DNA of 32,134 bases, from contig NZ_NFJL01000029.1 of NCBI RefSeq assembly GCF_002159835.1, positions 1 through 32,134 on the forward strand, written 5' to 3'. The position numbers and the translations under genes are program-made. Shown piece by piece: positions 15,959 to 25,565 of this stretch. Source of the DNA: Blautia sp. An249 (GTDB lineage: Bacteria; Bacillota; Clostridia; Lachnospirales; Lachnospiraceae). The notes under the pieces were generated by a model. The model was not told the DNA's origin and did not search any database. It was given only the letters and a program-made list of their open reading frames with translations. The first letter of the stretch is position 1. Each line of letters starts with the position of its first letter.

Positions 15959-16789
15959 TTGAATAGCAAAACTGTTTTTTTAAACACAGACGAGGAAATG
16001 CCCTTATTGGGTTTAGGAGTATATAAAGCGGTTGGCGAAAACGAAGTGGAAACAGCAATTCTTCATGCTGCAGATGCAGGTTACAGACTGATTGATACAG
16101 CCTCTGCCTATGCCAATGAAGACGGCGTGGGACGGGGAATTGCACAGTGTGGAATCCCCCGTAAAGATCTTTTCATCACTACCAAAATCTGGAACAACGC
16201 ACAGCGTCTGGGAGATATTACCGGAGCTTTTAACCGCAGCCTGGAACGGCTTCAGCTTGATTATATTGATTTGTATCTGATACACTGGCCTGTCCCCGGC
16301 TGTTTCCTGAACACCTGGAAAGAACTGGTAAAGCTGTACGAAAGCGGCCGTGTGCGCTCCATCGGAGTCAGCAATTTCGAAATCCGCCATCTGGAGGAAC
16401 TGGCCTCTGTATCCGATGTGGTTCCCGCAGTAAATCAGATTGAATTTCATCCTTACTGGTACCAGAAGGAACTGCTGGAATACTGTAAATCAAAAGGAAT
16501 CCAGGTACAGGCTTATGCACCTCTGGCCAGAGGCGCCTATCTGGATAATGATATTATCTGCGTACTGGCTACAAAATACGGCAAAACTCCTGCCCAGATC
16601 GGTCTTCGATGGGCTCTGCAGAAAGGGGTGGCCGTTATTCCCAAATCCACAAACCCTCAGAGAATCGTAAGCAACGGAGATATTTTCGATTTTGAAATCG
16701 AAGAAGAGGATATGGCATACATCGACCAGCTTAATCAGAATTTCAGAAGCGCAGGCATTCCTGAAGATTTGCAGGGAACGGCTTTTTAA
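15959..16789 (+). CDS. Aldo/keto reductase family oxidoreductase
   Basis: 276 residues, the usual length for bacterial NADPH-dependent aldo/keto reductases. The catalytic tetrad is visible: D46, Y51, K76 and H109 (in DTASAYANEDG, TTKIW and LIHWP). The C-terminal cofactor segment VAVIPKSTNPQRI is intact. It should reduce aldehydes or ketones; the substrate cannot be told. It starts at a TTG (15959), 7 bases after AGGGAGG. No upstream ATG fits, and the next in-frame ATG would remove part of the first strand. It is divergent from the Wood-Ljungdahl operon and ends in its own terminator. Confidence 0.9.
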   Translation: MNSKTVFLNTDEEMPLLGLGVYKAVGENEVETAILHAADAGYRLIDTASAYANEDGVGRGIAQCGIPRKDLFITTKIWNNAQRLGDITGAFNRSLERLQLDYIDLYLIHWPVPGCFLNTWKELVKLYESGRVRSIGVSNFEIRHLEELASVSDVVPAVNQIEFHPYWYQKELLEYCKSKGIQVQAYAPLARGAYLDNDIICVLATKYGKTPAQIGLRWALQKGVAVIPKSTNPQRIVSNGDIFDFEIEEEDMAYIDQLNQNFRSAGIPEDLQGTAF

Positions 16790-16824
16790 GAAAAAGGCCG
16801 CCGGGTTTCCCTGTCACTACATAG

Positions 16825-16879
16825 AGATACCGTATCATTGTACGTAATAAAAACGTGTACAATGATACGGTATCTTTTT
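16825..16879 (+). terminator. Strong terminator after the aldo/keto reductase gene
   Basis: A perfect 19-bp stem (16825-16843 with 16857-16875) with a 13-base loop, followed on the plus strand by a TTTTT run to 16879. It lies between convergent genes (aldo/keto reductase and gpsA). The minus-strand side lacks a U-run, so it may only help stop leftward transcription. Confidence 0.85.
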
Positions 16880-16893
16880 ATCTCTCTTATTTC

Positions 16894-17907
16894 TTATTTT
16901 TCCCAGGGAAGCATGGGATTTTCCACCTTTTTGTCCCGCAGCATCAAATCTTTCACCGCTTCTGAAGCCGCCTTATCTTCAAACAGGACTTTATTTACTT
17001 CATTGATAATCGGCATCTCAACCTGATATTTCTCAGAAAGGCCTTTGGCAGCTTTCGCAGAATAAACGCCTTCCACCACCATCTTCACTTCGTCCATCGC
17101 CTCTTTCATGGTATAGCCTTTTCCCATCAGATACCCGGCTTTCCGGTTTCTGCTGTGTACGCTTGCACAGGTTACAATCAGATCGCCGATTCCGGACAGA
17201 CCGTACAGTGTCTCCAGTCTGGCGCCCATGGCGACTCCCAGTCTGGCGATTTCTGCCATTCCTCTGGTAATTAACGCAGCTTTTGTATTATCTCCGTAAC
17301 CCAGTCCGTCTGCGGTTCCGGCAGCCAGGGCGATTACATTTTTCAGAGAGCCGCCCAGTTCCACTCCCAGAATATCCGGAGTCGTGTAAACACGAAAGAC
17401 CGGATTCATAAAAATCCCCTGCAGGTATTCTGCCGTTTCCTGTGTTCTGGCGCTGACGCATACGGTAGTCGGAAGTCCTCTTCCCACTTCTTCTGCATGG
17501 CTGGGGCCGGAGAGAACGGCCACATCTGCCTGAGGGATTTCCTGTTCAATAATCTCGCTGAGAGTCATAAAGCTTCCCTCTTCGATGCCTTTTGCCACAT
17601 TCACAATCTTCTGGCCCTTCCGTACATAAGGGGCCATACTGTGGGACGTGCTTCTTGTAAAAGGAGAGGGCACCGCCAGAACTGCTACGTCCGGATCTTT
17701 GAGACATCCTTCCAAATCTGTGGTAATCTCCATATCTTCCGGCAGTTTCACCCCCGGAAGCTTGGACTCATGCTCCCTTTTTTCTTTCAGCATTTCCACC
17801 TCTTGTTCAATTACAGACCAGAGCGTTACCTCATGTCCGTTATTGCTGAGAAGCAGCGCCAGAGCAGTTCCCCAGCTCCCGGCCCCCAATACACTGATTT
17901 TTGCCAT
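16894..17907 (-). CDS. gpsA: NAD(P)H-dependent glycerol-3-phosphate dehydrogenase
   Basis: 337 residues. It reduces dihydroxyacetone phosphate to sn-glycerol-3-phosphate for phospholipid synthesis. A Rossmann dinucleotide loop GAGSWG is at 8-13. Active-site residues include K106 (NVAKGIE), the SGPSHAEE motif at 133-140, K189 (GSLKN) and GDNTKAALITRG at 205-216. It starts two bases after plsY ends, so the two steps that make lysophosphatidate are translationally coupled. It is the last gene of the DUF512-der-plsY-gpsA operon. Confidence 0.95.
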   Translation of the reverse strand: MAKISVLGAGSWGTALALLLSNNGHEVTLWSVIEQEVEMLKEKREHESKLPGVKLPEDMEITTDLEGCLKDPDVAVLAVPSPFTRSTSHSMAPYVRKGQKIVNVAKGIEEGSFMTLSEIIEQEIPQADVAVLSGPSHAEEVGRGLPTTVCVSARTQETAEYLQGIFMNPVFRVYTTPDILGVELGGSLKNVIALAAGTADGLGYGDNTKAALITRGMAEIARLGVAMGARLETLYGLSGIGDLIVTCASVHSRNRKAGYLMGKGYTMKEAMDEVKMVVEGVYSAKAAKGLSEKYQVEMPIINEVNKVLFEDKAASEAVKDLMLRDKKVENPMLPWEK

Positions 17908-17909
17908 AT

Positions 17910-18563
17910 TTACCTCTCTCCTTTCCTCTTCTTACTGAGATAAATTTTATTTTCTGTTCCTTTCAGCAGTCTGCCGATGTTTTGTCTGTGCCGGTAAAAT
18001 GCCAGCACAGTCAGACCAAGCATCACTGCGTCTAATTCCAGGATATGGGCTTTATCCATTCCATACTGTCCCATCTGTCCCAGAATCACAATTCCCGCAA
18101 ACGCCGCCGCATAAGCACTGAGAGAACACAGAGACACATAATGGGTGAGAAAATAAATGCTAAAGAAGATTACAGCGCAGAGAATAAAAAGTCTCCAGTC
18201 AAAAGCAAGCAAAAGTCCCACAGATGCCGCAATCCCCTTTCCTCCCCGAAATTTCAGATAAAACGGGAAATTATGTCCCAGTATACATCCGGCCGCCGCA
18301 TACAGACTTAAAAGCGGCAGAATTTCCTTCTGAGATTCTCCGAAAACAGCTCTTACAATCAGTACCGAAATCACACATTTTAAACAGTCGCCCAGCAGCG
18401 TCAGGGCGCCCGCTTTCTTCCCCAATGTCCTTAAAGCATTGGTTGTTCCTGCATTTCCGCTTCCATGTTCCCGAATATCCATATGATGCATACGGCCGTA
18501 AATATAAGATGTCTGAAAGAGGCCGCATACATATCCGATAAGAAGACACAGTAACCGTTCCAT
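17910..18563 (-). CDS. plsY: Acyl-phosphate:glycerol-3-phosphate acyltransferase
   Basis: A 217-residue membrane protein with several hydrophobic segments. PlsY motifs are visible: GSGNAGTTNALRTLG at 34-48, GHNFPFYLKFRGGKG at 96-110 and RHRQNIGRLLKGTENK near the C-terminus. It acylates glycerol-3-phosphate with acyl-phosphate at the membrane, the first acylation of phospholipid synthesis. It sits 3 bases after der and 2 before gpsA, whose product is its substrate. Confidence 0.95.
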   Translation of the reverse strand: MERLLCLLIGYVCGLFQTSYIYGRMHHMDIREHGSGNAGTTNALRTLGKKAGALTLLGDCLKCVISVLIVRAVFGESQKEILPLLSLYAAAGCILGHNFPFYLKFRGGKGIAASVGLLLAFDWRLFILCAVIFFSIYFLTHYVSLCSLSAYAAAFAGIVILGQMGQYGMDKAHILELDAVMLGLTVLAFYRHRQNIGRLLKGTENKIYLSKKRKGER

Positions 18564-18566
18564 TGT

Positions 18567-19892
18567 TTATTCTTTTTCCCCTCTCTCACGTATAATAAAT
18601 TTCAGTGACGTCCCTCTGAAGCCAAAAGCATCCCGAATCCGGTTTTCCAGATACCGGACATAGGAAAAATGCATCAGCTCTTTGCTGTTAACAAAGACTA
18701 CAAAGGTTGGCGGCTTCACTGCCACCTGCGTCATATAGTAAATTTTCAGACGTTTTCCTTTATCCGAAGGCGGCTGCTGCAGCGCCATAGCCTCTGTCAG
18801 AATTTCATTTAACACCCCGGTCTGGATACGAAGAGTCTGATTTTCAATGACCATATCAATGGTCTCATAAAGTCTCGGAAGCCGCAGTCCCGTTTTCGCT
18901 GATATGAAAATCAGCTCCGCATAAGGCATATAGGCCAGAACTTCCCGGACTTTCGCCGTATGCTTATATATGGTCTTGTCATCCTTTTCGATGGCGTCCC
19001 ATTTATTTACGGCAATAATTACGCCTTTTCCTTTTTCATGGGCGATTCCCGCGATTTTTGCATCCTGTTCCGTAACACCTTCCGTGGCGTCAATCATAAT
19101 CAGCACCACATCTGCCCGTTCCACAGCCGTCACCGTACGGATGACGCTGTATCTTTCAATATCTTCTTTGACTTTTCCCTTTCTTCTCAGCCCGGCTGTG
19201 TCAATAAAGATATATTCTTTTCCCTGCCATTTCACCCTGGTGTCAATGGCGTCTCTGGTGGTTCCGGCAATATCGGATACGATCACACGGTCTTCCCCGA
19301 TTAATTTATTCACCAGGGAGGATTTTCCCACATTGGGTTTCCCCACAATTGCAATTTTCGGAATCTCTTCTTCCTCTTCCTGTTCCTTCTGCTGCGGGAA
19401 ATGACGGACGATTTCGTCCAGCATGTCCCCGATTCCCAGACGGGATGCGGCTGAAACCGGCACCGGATCCCCGATTCCCAGATTATAAAACTCATAGACG
19501 TCTACCATAAATTTCTCGAAACTGTCTACCTTATTTACTACCAGTACCACCGGTTTCTTACTCCGGCGCAGCATATCCGCAACCTTCGCGTCTGCGTCTA
19601 CCAGTCCCTGGCGGACGTCGGTAATAAACACGATTACGTCTGCCGTGTCTATGGCAATCTGCGCCTGTTCTCTCATCTGCGACAGAATCACATCACTGCT
19701 GTCCGGTTCGATACCACCGGTATCAATCATGGTAAAAGTCTTATCCAGCCAGGATACGTCTGCGTAAATTCTGTCTCTGGTTACTCCCGGCGTATCTTTT
19801 ACAATAGATATTTTTTCTCCGGCTAATGCGTTAAACAGGGTGGATTTCCCCACATTCGGTCTTCCCACAATAGCCACTATTGGTTTGCTCAT
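18567..19892 (-). CDS. der: Ribosome biogenesis GTPase Der (EngA)
   Basis: 441 residues with the diagnostic tandem GTPase domains. The first has G1 at 10-17 (GRPNVGKS), DTGG at 57-60 and NKVD at 120-123. The second has GKPNVGKS at 184-191, DTAG at 231-234 and NKWD at 296-299. A C-terminal KH-like domain covers roughly 350-441. It acts in late assembly of the 50S subunit. GAAGGAGA precedes the ATG at 19892, which lies inside the end of the upstream DUF512 gene (62-base overlap). Confidence 0.96.
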   Translation of the reverse strand: MSKPIVAIVGRPNVGKSTLFNALAGEKISIVKDTPGVTRDRIYADVSWLDKTFTMIDTGGIEPDSSDVILSQMREQAQIAIDTADVIVFITDVRQGLVDADAKVADMLRRSKKPVVLVVNKVDSFEKFMVDVYEFYNLGIGDPVPVSAASRLGIGDMLDEIVRHFPQQKEQEEEEEIPKIAIVGKPNVGKSSLVNKLIGEDRVIVSDIAGTTRDAIDTRVKWQGKEYIFIDTAGLRRKGKVKEDIERYSVIRTVTAVERADVVLIMIDATEGVTEQDAKIAGIAHEKGKGVIIAVNKWDAIEKDDKTIYKHTAKVREVLAYMPYAELIFISAKTGLRLPRLYETIDMVIENQTLRIQTGVLNEILTEAMALQQPPSDKGKRLKIYYMTQVAVKPPTFVVFVNSKELMHFSYVRYLENRIRDAFGFRGTSLKFIIRERGEKE

Positions 19893-21240
19893 AAATTTGT
19901 CTCCTTCTTAATTTGGCATTTTCCCGGGGAGGTTCTAAAACTGCTTTTACAAAATCCTCTCCCCTGGTATCCACAATTACAATAGGAACTTTCAGTTCCT
20001 CCTTTAATTGGGCAACTGTCAGATCATCTAAAAAGACATCTTCTCCGCTGCGCAGCATATTGCAGGGGAGCAGAAGCTTTTCTCCCAGTTTTTGTCCCTG
20101 TAACTGTTCTATTAAATCTTTCCCGGTTATCAGTCCGGAAACTGTTATTTCCTCTCCGAAGTAAAAATTGGTAATGGGAAACACCTGAATGTCCACCTGG
20201 GGATATTTCTCCTGAATTCTCTTTATATGAGACTCCATAAAGGGAGTGGCCAGTTTCCCGGTAGCAATGGATGCTTTTATCTTTCGGCTGTCCCCTTCTC
20301 TCTTCTTCATCTCTTCCTTAATCTCTTCTTCCAGAAGGCGCAGCATTCCTACTCCGTTTTCATACTGGGGGTAACCGTCGTATCTGTCATCTGAGGGCAG
20401 TTCCTGCCCGGCCAGAATATACCATTCATCGGAAGCGTGAACAAAGTGAATCCCCCACTTTTTCTTCATTGCTTTCTGGAAACGGTGAATCGTCTCTAAA
20501 ACTTCCCGTGCATCTTCTTTTGTAAAAGGCTCCAGTGGATACAATCCCTCACGGAATCTGGTCAGTCCTACCGGAACCACCGAAACGCTTTCCATTACCG
20601 GGGCAAATGCCGATAAATCCGTCAGGCTTCTCTCCAGCTCTTCCTTATCATTTATCCCTTTACACAGAACAATCTGTCCGTTTAACTCAATTCCCGCCTC
20701 ATAAAGTCTGCGGATTTTCTCTAAAATATCTCCGGCAAACCGGTTGTGCAGCATCTGACACCGAAGCCTGGGGCTGGTGGTATGAACAGAAATATTGATA
20801 GGCGACAAATGATACTGGATCACCCGATCCAGATCCTCATCTTTCATATTGGTAAGAGTCACGTAATTCCCCTGAAGGAAAGAAAGTCTGGAGTCATCGT
20901 CCTTAAAGTACAGAGTTTCTCTCATTCCCGGAGGCATCTGATCAATAAAACAGAAGATACACCGATTGGAACAGGAACGGTACTCGTCCATCAGCCCGTT
21001 CTCAAATTCAATTCCCAGATCTTCTTCATATTCTTTTTCCACTTCCAGGAGCCACTCTTCCCCGTCTTCTTTTTCTATCAGAAGCTCTACATATTCTTCA
21101 TTCATTAAATAATGATAATCAAAAACATCTCTGACCGGCGTATCATTCACCGCAAGAAGCTTATCCTTTGGCCGTAAACCCAGTTCTTCGCCAATACTTC
21201 CCGGCTTTACGCAGGCGATGATGTGCTTTTTTAGTTTCAT
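19831..21240 (-). CDS. DUF512 / PDZ-like radical SAM protein
   Basis: About 469 residues. An N-terminal PDZ-like domain (roughly 1-60, [20 protein letters not shown]) is followed by a radical SAM core with the cysteine motif C90-x3-C94-x2-C97 (CSNRCIFC) and then the DUF512 domain. The family's reaction is unknown. I place the start at the ATG at 21240 because the predicted transcription start is near 21289, so an in-frame codon at 21324 would lie upstream of the mRNA. A GGAG is about 11 bases before 21240. The last 20 codons overlap the start of der, a tight coupling; the tail after [11 protein letters not shown] is basic and Cys-containing and may be non-conserved. Confidence 0.88.
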   Translation of the reverse strand: MKLKKHIIACVKPGSIGEELGLRPKDKLLAVNDTPVRDVFDYHYLMNEEYVELLIEKEDGEEWLLEVEKEYEEDLGIEFENGLMDEYRSCSNRCIFCFIDQMPPGMRETLYFKDDDSRLSFLQGNYVTLTNMKDEDLDRVIQYHLSPINISVHTTSPRLRCQMLHNRFAGDILEKIRRLYEAGIELNGQIVLCKGINDKEELERSLTDLSAFAPVMESVSVVPVGLTRFREGLYPLEPFTKEDAREVLETIHRFQKAMKKKWGIHFVHASDEWYILAGQELPSDDRYDGYPQYENGVGMLRLLEEEIKEEMKKREGDSRKIKASIATGKLATPFMESHIKRIQEKYPQVDIQVFPITNFYFGEEITVSGLITGKDLIEQLQGQKLGEKLLLPCNMLRSGEDVFLDDLTVAQLKEELKVPIVIVDTRGEDFVKAVLEPPRENAKLRRRQIYEQTNSGYCGKTECGEIHPV

Positions 21241-21295
21241 TGAGGCATTATCTCCGTCATATTGATTTTCTTCCCTGTTTTCTCTCTTCATCCTT

Positions 21296-21324
21296 AGTAT
21301 ACAAGGATGCGTTTCTAAGGGCAA
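21296..21324 (-). promoter_or_regulatory. Promoter of the DUF512-der-plsY-gpsA operon
   Basis: TTGCCC (21319-21324) and TATACT (21296-21301) on the minus strand, 17 bases apart. The expected start is near 21289, which decides the start codon of the DUF512 gene. Confidence 0.6.
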
Positions 21325-21382
21325 GACTTAATTCATACAGAGACTATCATACCAATTTCAGACGTAAAAAGCAATAAATTCC

Positions 21383-21411
21383 TTGACGGGGGTAGGGGCA
21401 AATGTTATAAA
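21383..21411 (+). promoter_or_regulatory. Promoter of the PRPP synthetase gene
   Basis: TTGACG (21383-21388) and TATAAA (21406-21411), 17 bases apart, each with one mismatch to consensus. A start near 21418 gives a leader of about 77 bases that contains a hairpin. Confidence 0.75.
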
Positions 21412-21441
21412 TGTATTAGGATTCATAAATAAACAATAAGG

Positions 21442-21474
21442 GGCTGTTACAGAAATTCCATTTCTTTAACAGCC
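21442..21474 (+). promoter_or_regulatory. Leader hairpin upstream of prs
   Basis: GGCTGTTA pairs with TAACAGCC, with a further AGAAA/TTTCT helix inside, ending 20 bases before the ATG. It is followed by TTAATATAC and then the GGAGG site. It might attenuate or limit ribosome access; the U-content after it is too low for a clear terminator. Confidence 0.45.
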
Positions 21475-21494
21475 TTAATATACGGAGGACTCTT

Positions 21495-22667
21495 ATGCCA
21501 AATATTGAATTATTGGAAAAATCAATGCCTGTTGCCCCAATAAAGATTGCCGCCCTGGCAGGATGTCAGGATTTAGCAAAGGAAGTCGATAAAAAATTAG
21601 TAAAATTTCGTAAAGAGCTGGTTACCCATAATCAAATTGGAATTACACCTCAGGGATACAGTGAAAAAACTTTTCTGGTTGACTGCGAATGCCCGCGTTT
21701 CGGAACCGGAGAAGGAAAAGGATACATCAAAGAATCCGTCCGCGGTGTGGACCTGTTTATTATGGTAGATATTACAAACTACAGCCTTACTTATAAAGTA
21801 TGCGGACATGTGAACCACATGTCTCCTGATAACCACTACCAGGATTTAAAACGTATTATTTCCGCTGCAACGGGTAAGGCCCACAGAATTAATGTAATTA
21901 TGCCTTTCCTGTATGAAGGACGCCAGCACAAACGCTCCAAGAGAGAATCTCTGGACTGCGCCCTTGCCCTGCGGGAACTCAGCGACATGGGAGTCTCCAA
22001 TATTATCACCTTTGACGCCCACGATCCCCGGGTACAGAATGCCATCCCTCTGAAAGGGTTTGATAACTTCTTCCCCACCTATCAGTTCCTGAAAGCTCTG
22101 CTGCGCAGCGTACCGGATTTCAAACCGGACAACGATCATCTCATGATCATCAGCCCGGATGAAGGCGCTATGTCCAGAGCCGTATATTTCTCCAACATTC
22201 TGGGTGTGGATATGGGGATGTTCTATAAAAGAAGGGACTACTCCACCATCGTAAACGGAAAGAACCCCATCGTTGCCCATGAGTTCCTGGGAGATTCCGT
22301 AAACGGAAAAGACGTCATCATCATTGACGATATGATTTCTTCCGGTGAAAGTATGCTGGATGTGGCAAAACAGATTAAAGAACGCCATGCAAACCGTGTC
22401 TTTGTCTGCACCACCTACGGCCTTTTCACAGACGGTCTTGCAAAATTCGATGAATATTATGAGAAAGGGTATCTGGATAAAGTCATTACCACCAACCTAA
22501 ATTACCGGGATCCGGAACTTTTGACACGCCCTTATTATGTAGAAGCCAATATGAGCAAATATCTGGCAAGTATCATGGATATTATTAACCACGACGTCTC
22601 CGTGGAAAAAGTCCGCTCCAGCAATACCAAGATTATTGATCTGATGAACAAAGTAAGAAATAACTAA
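21495..22667 (+). CDS. prs: Ribose-phosphate diphosphokinase (PRPP synthetase), long form
   Basis: 390 residues, longer than the roughly 315-residue classical enzyme, with an extended N-terminal half. It makes PRPP from ribose-5-phosphate and ATP for nucleotide, His and Trp synthesis. Key elements are the basic loop YEGRQHKRSKRES at 140-152, FDAHDP at 173-178, SPDEGA at 220-225 and the PRPP-binding loop VIIIDDMISSGES at 274-286. CGGAGG lies 8 bases before the ATG. It is a single gene with its own promoter and terminator. Confidence 0.93.
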   Translation: MPNIELLEKSMPVAPIKIAALAGCQDLAKEVDKKLVKFRKELVTHNQIGITPQGYSEKTFLVDCECPRFGTGEGKGYIKESVRGVDLFIMVDITNYSLTYKVCGHVNHMSPDNHYQDLKRIISAATGKAHRINVIMPFLYEGRQHKRSKRESLDCALALRELSDMGVSNIITFDAHDPRVQNAIPLKGFDNFFPTYQFLKALLRSVPDFKPDNDHLMIISPDEGAMSRAVYFSNILGVDMGMFYKRRDYSTIVNGKNPIVAHEFLGDSVNGKDVIIIDDMISSGESMLDVAKQIKERHANRVFVCTTYGLFTDGLAKFDEYYEKGYLDKVITTNLNYRDPELLTRPYYVEANMSKYLASIMDIINHDVSVEKVRSSNTKIIDLMNKVRNN

Positions 22668-22679
22668 GATGCAGCAAAC

Positions 22680-22727
22680 AAAGAGTACAAGTCCTTCCTG
22701 AGCGAGGGACTTGTACTCTTTGCGTTT
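22680..22727 (+). terminator. Terminator after prs
   Basis: A perfect 15-bp stem (22680-22694 with 22707-22721) is followed by GCGTTTTT. It separates the convergent prs and pgeF genes. Confidence 0.85.
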
Positions 22728-23576
22728 TTACCGGATTCCCAGAAAAGCTCCCAGGTTTCCTCTCTTCCCCTTTGAAGCTCTGTGAGAGAACAGAAAGTCG
22801 GGGTTACAGCAGGTGCAGATTCCCGGCATCTGAATATGTTCCGGAAGGATTCCCGCCTCCAGAAATACAAATTCATTGGCTTTCCATAAATCAAGCTGGT
22901 ATTTCCCGTTTTCTTTTCTATAATACAGGGCTTCCTGCTGTTTTTCTGTGAAATGCTCCTGAAACTGCCTGATTACATCTTCGCTGACTTCATAACACTT
23001 CTGACAGATGGACGGCCCCACAGCCGCCAGCAGTTCTTCCGGTCTGGTGCCAAACTCTCTCTCCATGGCCTCCACAGTAACCTTTCCGATTTTCCCCACA
23101 GTTCCCTTCCAGCCGGAATGGGAAAGTCCCACGGCTTTGTGGACAGGATCTATGAAAAATAGGGGAACACAGTCTGCATAGAAGGTAGCCAGAACCACAC
23201 CCGGCTCATTGGTAATCAGACCGTCCACATCCGTGAAATTTTTCGGCCTTGTTATTCCCTTTCCCCGATCCTGCTTTCCCACTCTCCTTACATTGGTGGT
23301 ATGGGTCTGATCGGAGCAGACCAAATCCTCTTTTAAAAAGCCTATGGCTTCCGAAATTCTTCTGAAATTCTCCTGGACTGCTGTCTCTTCATCTCCTCTG
23401 GTAAAGCTTAAATTCATGGAGGAATACATTCCCTGACTGACTCCTCCCAGACGGGTACTAAACCCATGGACATACTCCTTCTGATCCTTCCAGCCAGGGT
23501 AAACCAGATAGATCAGGTCTCCTTTTTTCTCAGGAACCATGTGCTGCCCTTCCGGCAGACTCCAGATAATCTCCAT
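22728..23576 (-). CDS. pgeF: Peptidoglycan editing factor / multicopper-polyphenol-oxidase-family protein
   Basis: About 282 residues of the YfiH/PgeF (formerly 'laccase domain') family. The metal or active-site triad is visible as H92 (SDQTHTTNV), C136 (FYADCVPLF) and H153 (GLSHSGWKGTVG). Family members remove wrongly incorporated amino acids from peptidoglycan precursors or act as purine nucleosidases. I choose the ATG at 23576: GGAG lies 7 bases before it, whereas an ATG at 23582 is too close to that site and a frame start at 23642 overlaps yraN. It is last in the block with yraN, rnhB, rbgA and lepB. Confidence 0.88.
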   Translation of the reverse strand: MEIIWSLPEGQHMVPEKKGDLIYLVYPGWKDQKEYVHGFSTRLGGVSQGMYSSMNLSFTRGDEETAVQENFRRISEAIGFLKEDLVCSDQTHTTNVRRVGKQDRGKGITRPKNFTDVDGLITNEPGVVLATFYADCVPLFFIDPVHKAVGLSHSGWKGTVGKIGKVTVEAMEREFGTRPEELLAAVGPSICQKCYEVSEDVIRQFQEHFTEKQQEALYYRKENGKYQLDLWKANEFVFLEAGILPEHIQMPGICTCCNPDFLFSHRASKGKRGNLGAFLGIR

Positions 23577-23589
23577 CTTCATTCTCCTT

Positions 23590-23943
23590 TCACCTGCGGT
23601 AATCAAAAGCGTTGCGCAACAGCGTAATCTTCCGTCCGTCAACCCCTACCACATCGAAACGGCAGGGAACGTCTTCTCTGTATTGTTTCTGCATGAGATA
23701 GTGCAAAGCGGCTTTTGAAATTCTTCTCTGTTTTTGCGGGGTTACTGCTTCGATAGATCCTCCCCGGCTGTCTCCCGAACGGTACTTCACTTCCACAAAG
23801 ACCAGATACTCTCCTTCTTTTGCAATCAGGTCAATTTCCCCCTGCCTGCACCGGTAATTGCGTTCTATAATCTCATAGCCCCGGCTTTCCAGAAACCGGG
23901 CCGCCGCTTCCTCATACCGGCTTCCAAGTTCCCGTTTATTCAT
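23590..23943 (-). CDS. YraN family endonuclease-like protein (UPF0102)
   Basis: A 117-residue protein with the restriction-endonuclease-like core of UPF0102: E36 and D38 in QGEIDLIA, then E51-x-K53 in VFVEVKYR. No function is established with certainty for the family. It overlaps the end of rnhB by 4 bases, so it is translationally coupled to it, and is 13 bases before pgeF. Confidence 0.9.
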   Translation of the reverse strand: MNKRELGSRYEEAAARFLESRGYEIIERNYRCRQGEIDLIAKEGEYLVFVEVKYRSGDSRGGSIEAVTPQKQRRISKAALHYLMQKQYREDVPCRFDVVGVDGRKITLLRNAFDYRR

Positions 23944-24698
23944 ATAAAATTCCCGATAAAGGACTGACGGTGAATCGGAGAAGGGCCGTATTTCTTCAGC
24001 GCCTCTATGTGAGCTGCCGCTCCGTATCCTTTATTGGAGGCAAATCCATACTCCGGCATCTGTTTATCGTATTCCGCCATCATCCGATCTCTGGTTACCT
24101 TAGCTACAATGCTGGCTGCCGCAATGGAAATGCTCTTTGCATCGCCTTTTATGATAGGCACCTGGGGAATCTCCACCTGAGGGATTGTAACCGCATCATT
24201 TAATAAAATCTGAGGTCTTACCGGCAGTTTGGAAATGGCCATCCGCATAGCTTCGTAGGTAGCATTCAGGATATTAATTTCATCAATTCTGGCCGGACTT
24301 GCCATTCCAATTCCAATTCCTACCGCTTCCTTTTCTATCTCCTGATACAGCTCTTCTCTTTTAGCTGCAGAAAGCTTTTTGGAATCGTTAATGTAGAGAA
24401 TCTGACAGTCTTTCGGAAGAATTACCGCGCAGGCCACCACCGGTCCTGCCAGAGGGCCCCTTCCTACTTCGTCAATTCCGCAGACGTATCCCATGTGTTC
24501 ATATTCTCTTTCATACTGCTTCATCTGCTCTGTCCGCTGCCGTTCCAGCTCCAGTTTTTCTTCCTGCTTTTTATACTTTTCCAGCAGGTTTTTTACGCCT
24601 TTTCTCTCATCCGAAGCGTACTTTTCATACAGTTTTTTCCACCCGGCCGCAGGCATATTTTCAAACTCTTTTTTAATACTTCCAATGGTAATCATCAT
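23940..24698 (-). CDS. rnhB: Ribonuclease HII
   Basis: 252 residues. A helical N-terminal extension of about 65 residues, as in Bacillus-type enzymes, precedes the catalytic core, which starts GIDEVGRGPLAGPVV (D76, E77) and continues with DSKKLS at 105-110. It removes RNA from RNA-DNA hybrids and single ribonucleotides from DNA. The ATG at 24698 overlaps the stop of rbgA (ATGA). A second ATG follows at once, and AGGAG serves either. Confidence 0.93.
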   Translation of the reverse strand: MMITIGSIKKEFENMPAAGWKKLYEKYASDERKGVKNLLEKYKKQEEKLELERQRTEQMKQYEREYEHMGYVCGIDEVGRGPLAGPVVACAVILPKDCQILYINDSKKLSAAKREELYQEIEKEAVGIGIGMASPARIDEINILNATYEAMRMAISKLPVRPQILLNDAVTIPQVEIPQVPIIKGDAKSISIAAASIVAKVTRDRMMAEYDKQMPEYGFASNKGYGAAAHIEALKKYGPSPIHRQSFIGNFI

Positions 24699-25555
24699 GC
24701 CTTCTCCTGATTCAGAGGAACGTCTTCCAGGGTGATTCTTCCCAGTTTCCCGCTTCTGAAATCATCTAATAAAATCCCTGCTGCCTTGCTGTAGTCCAGT
24801 TCCTGTCCTTTCAAAATACAGTTTCTGCTCTCTGCAACAGCCTCCAAAACAGCAACCGGCTTTCCTTCTTCTGAGATTCCATAACGCTCTGTGAGAGCTC
24901 CCGGATAACGGGTGCACAGATTCTCAATAAGCAGAAGAGAAAGTTCATCTATATTCAGTATATCATCTTTAATAGAACCGATAAAGGCCAGCCTCACACC
25001 CACAGCCTGGTCTTCAAACTTGGGCCATAAAATCCCCGGCGTATCCAGAAGTTCCACGTTTTTATTGAGGCGGATCCACTGTTTTCCTTTGGTTACTCCC
25101 GGCTTGTTTCCGGTTTTCGCACAGGCTCTTCCTGCAAAGGTGTTGATAAAAGTGGATTTCCCCACATTGGGAATTCCCACTACCATGGCACGGATAGGAC
25201 GGTTTTTAATTCCCCGGCGTCTGTCTCTTTCTATTTTCTCCTTGCAGGCCTCCAGAATAATTCCCTGCAGGCTTTTCACCCCTGCTCCTGATTTGGAATT
25301 TATTTTCGCCACAAAAAAACCTTTCTCCTGGAAATACCTGGCCCATTTTTCATTTGCAGCATCGTCTGATAGGTCTGATTTATTCAGTAAAATTAATCTC
25401 GCTTTGTTCTTTCCCAGCTCATCAATATCCGGATTCCGGCTGGATAACGGAACTCTGGCATCAACCAGTTCGATTACCAGATCGATTAATTTCATATCTT
25501 CCTGCATCATCCGTCTGGCCTTTGTCATATGGCCGGGATACCACTGTACATTCAT
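24695..25555 (-). CDS. rbgA: Ribosome biogenesis GTPase RbgA (YlqF)
   Basis: 286 residues with circularly permuted GTPase motifs: NKSD (58-61) comes before GIPNVGKST (127-135) and DTPG (171-174). The N-terminal WYPGHMTKA is typical of the family. It acts in late 50S assembly. It is 10 bases downstream of lepB and overlaps rnhB by 4 bases. It joins rplS and der as ribosome-assembly genes in this stretch. Confidence 0.94.
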   Translation of the reverse strand: MNVQWYPGHMTKARRMMQEDMKLIDLVIELVDARVPLSSRNPDIDELGKNKARLILLNKSDLSDDAANEKWARYFQEKGFFVAKINSKSGAGVKSLQGIILEACKEKIERDRRRGIKNRPIRAMVVGIPNVGKSTFINTFAGRACAKTGNKPGVTKGKQWIRLNKNVELLDTPGILWPKFEDQAVGVRLAFIGSIKDDILNIDELSLLLIENLCTRYPGALTERYGISEEGKPVAVLEAVAESRNCILKGQELDYSKAAGILLDDFRSGKLGRITLEDVPLNQEKA

Positions 25556-25565
25556 TTTTCTACCT

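Noticed and set aside
21241..21324. N-terminal extension of the DUF512 protein to 21324
   Set aside because: The predicted promoter and start point lie within it, and the added residues do not resemble the PDZ-like N-terminus.
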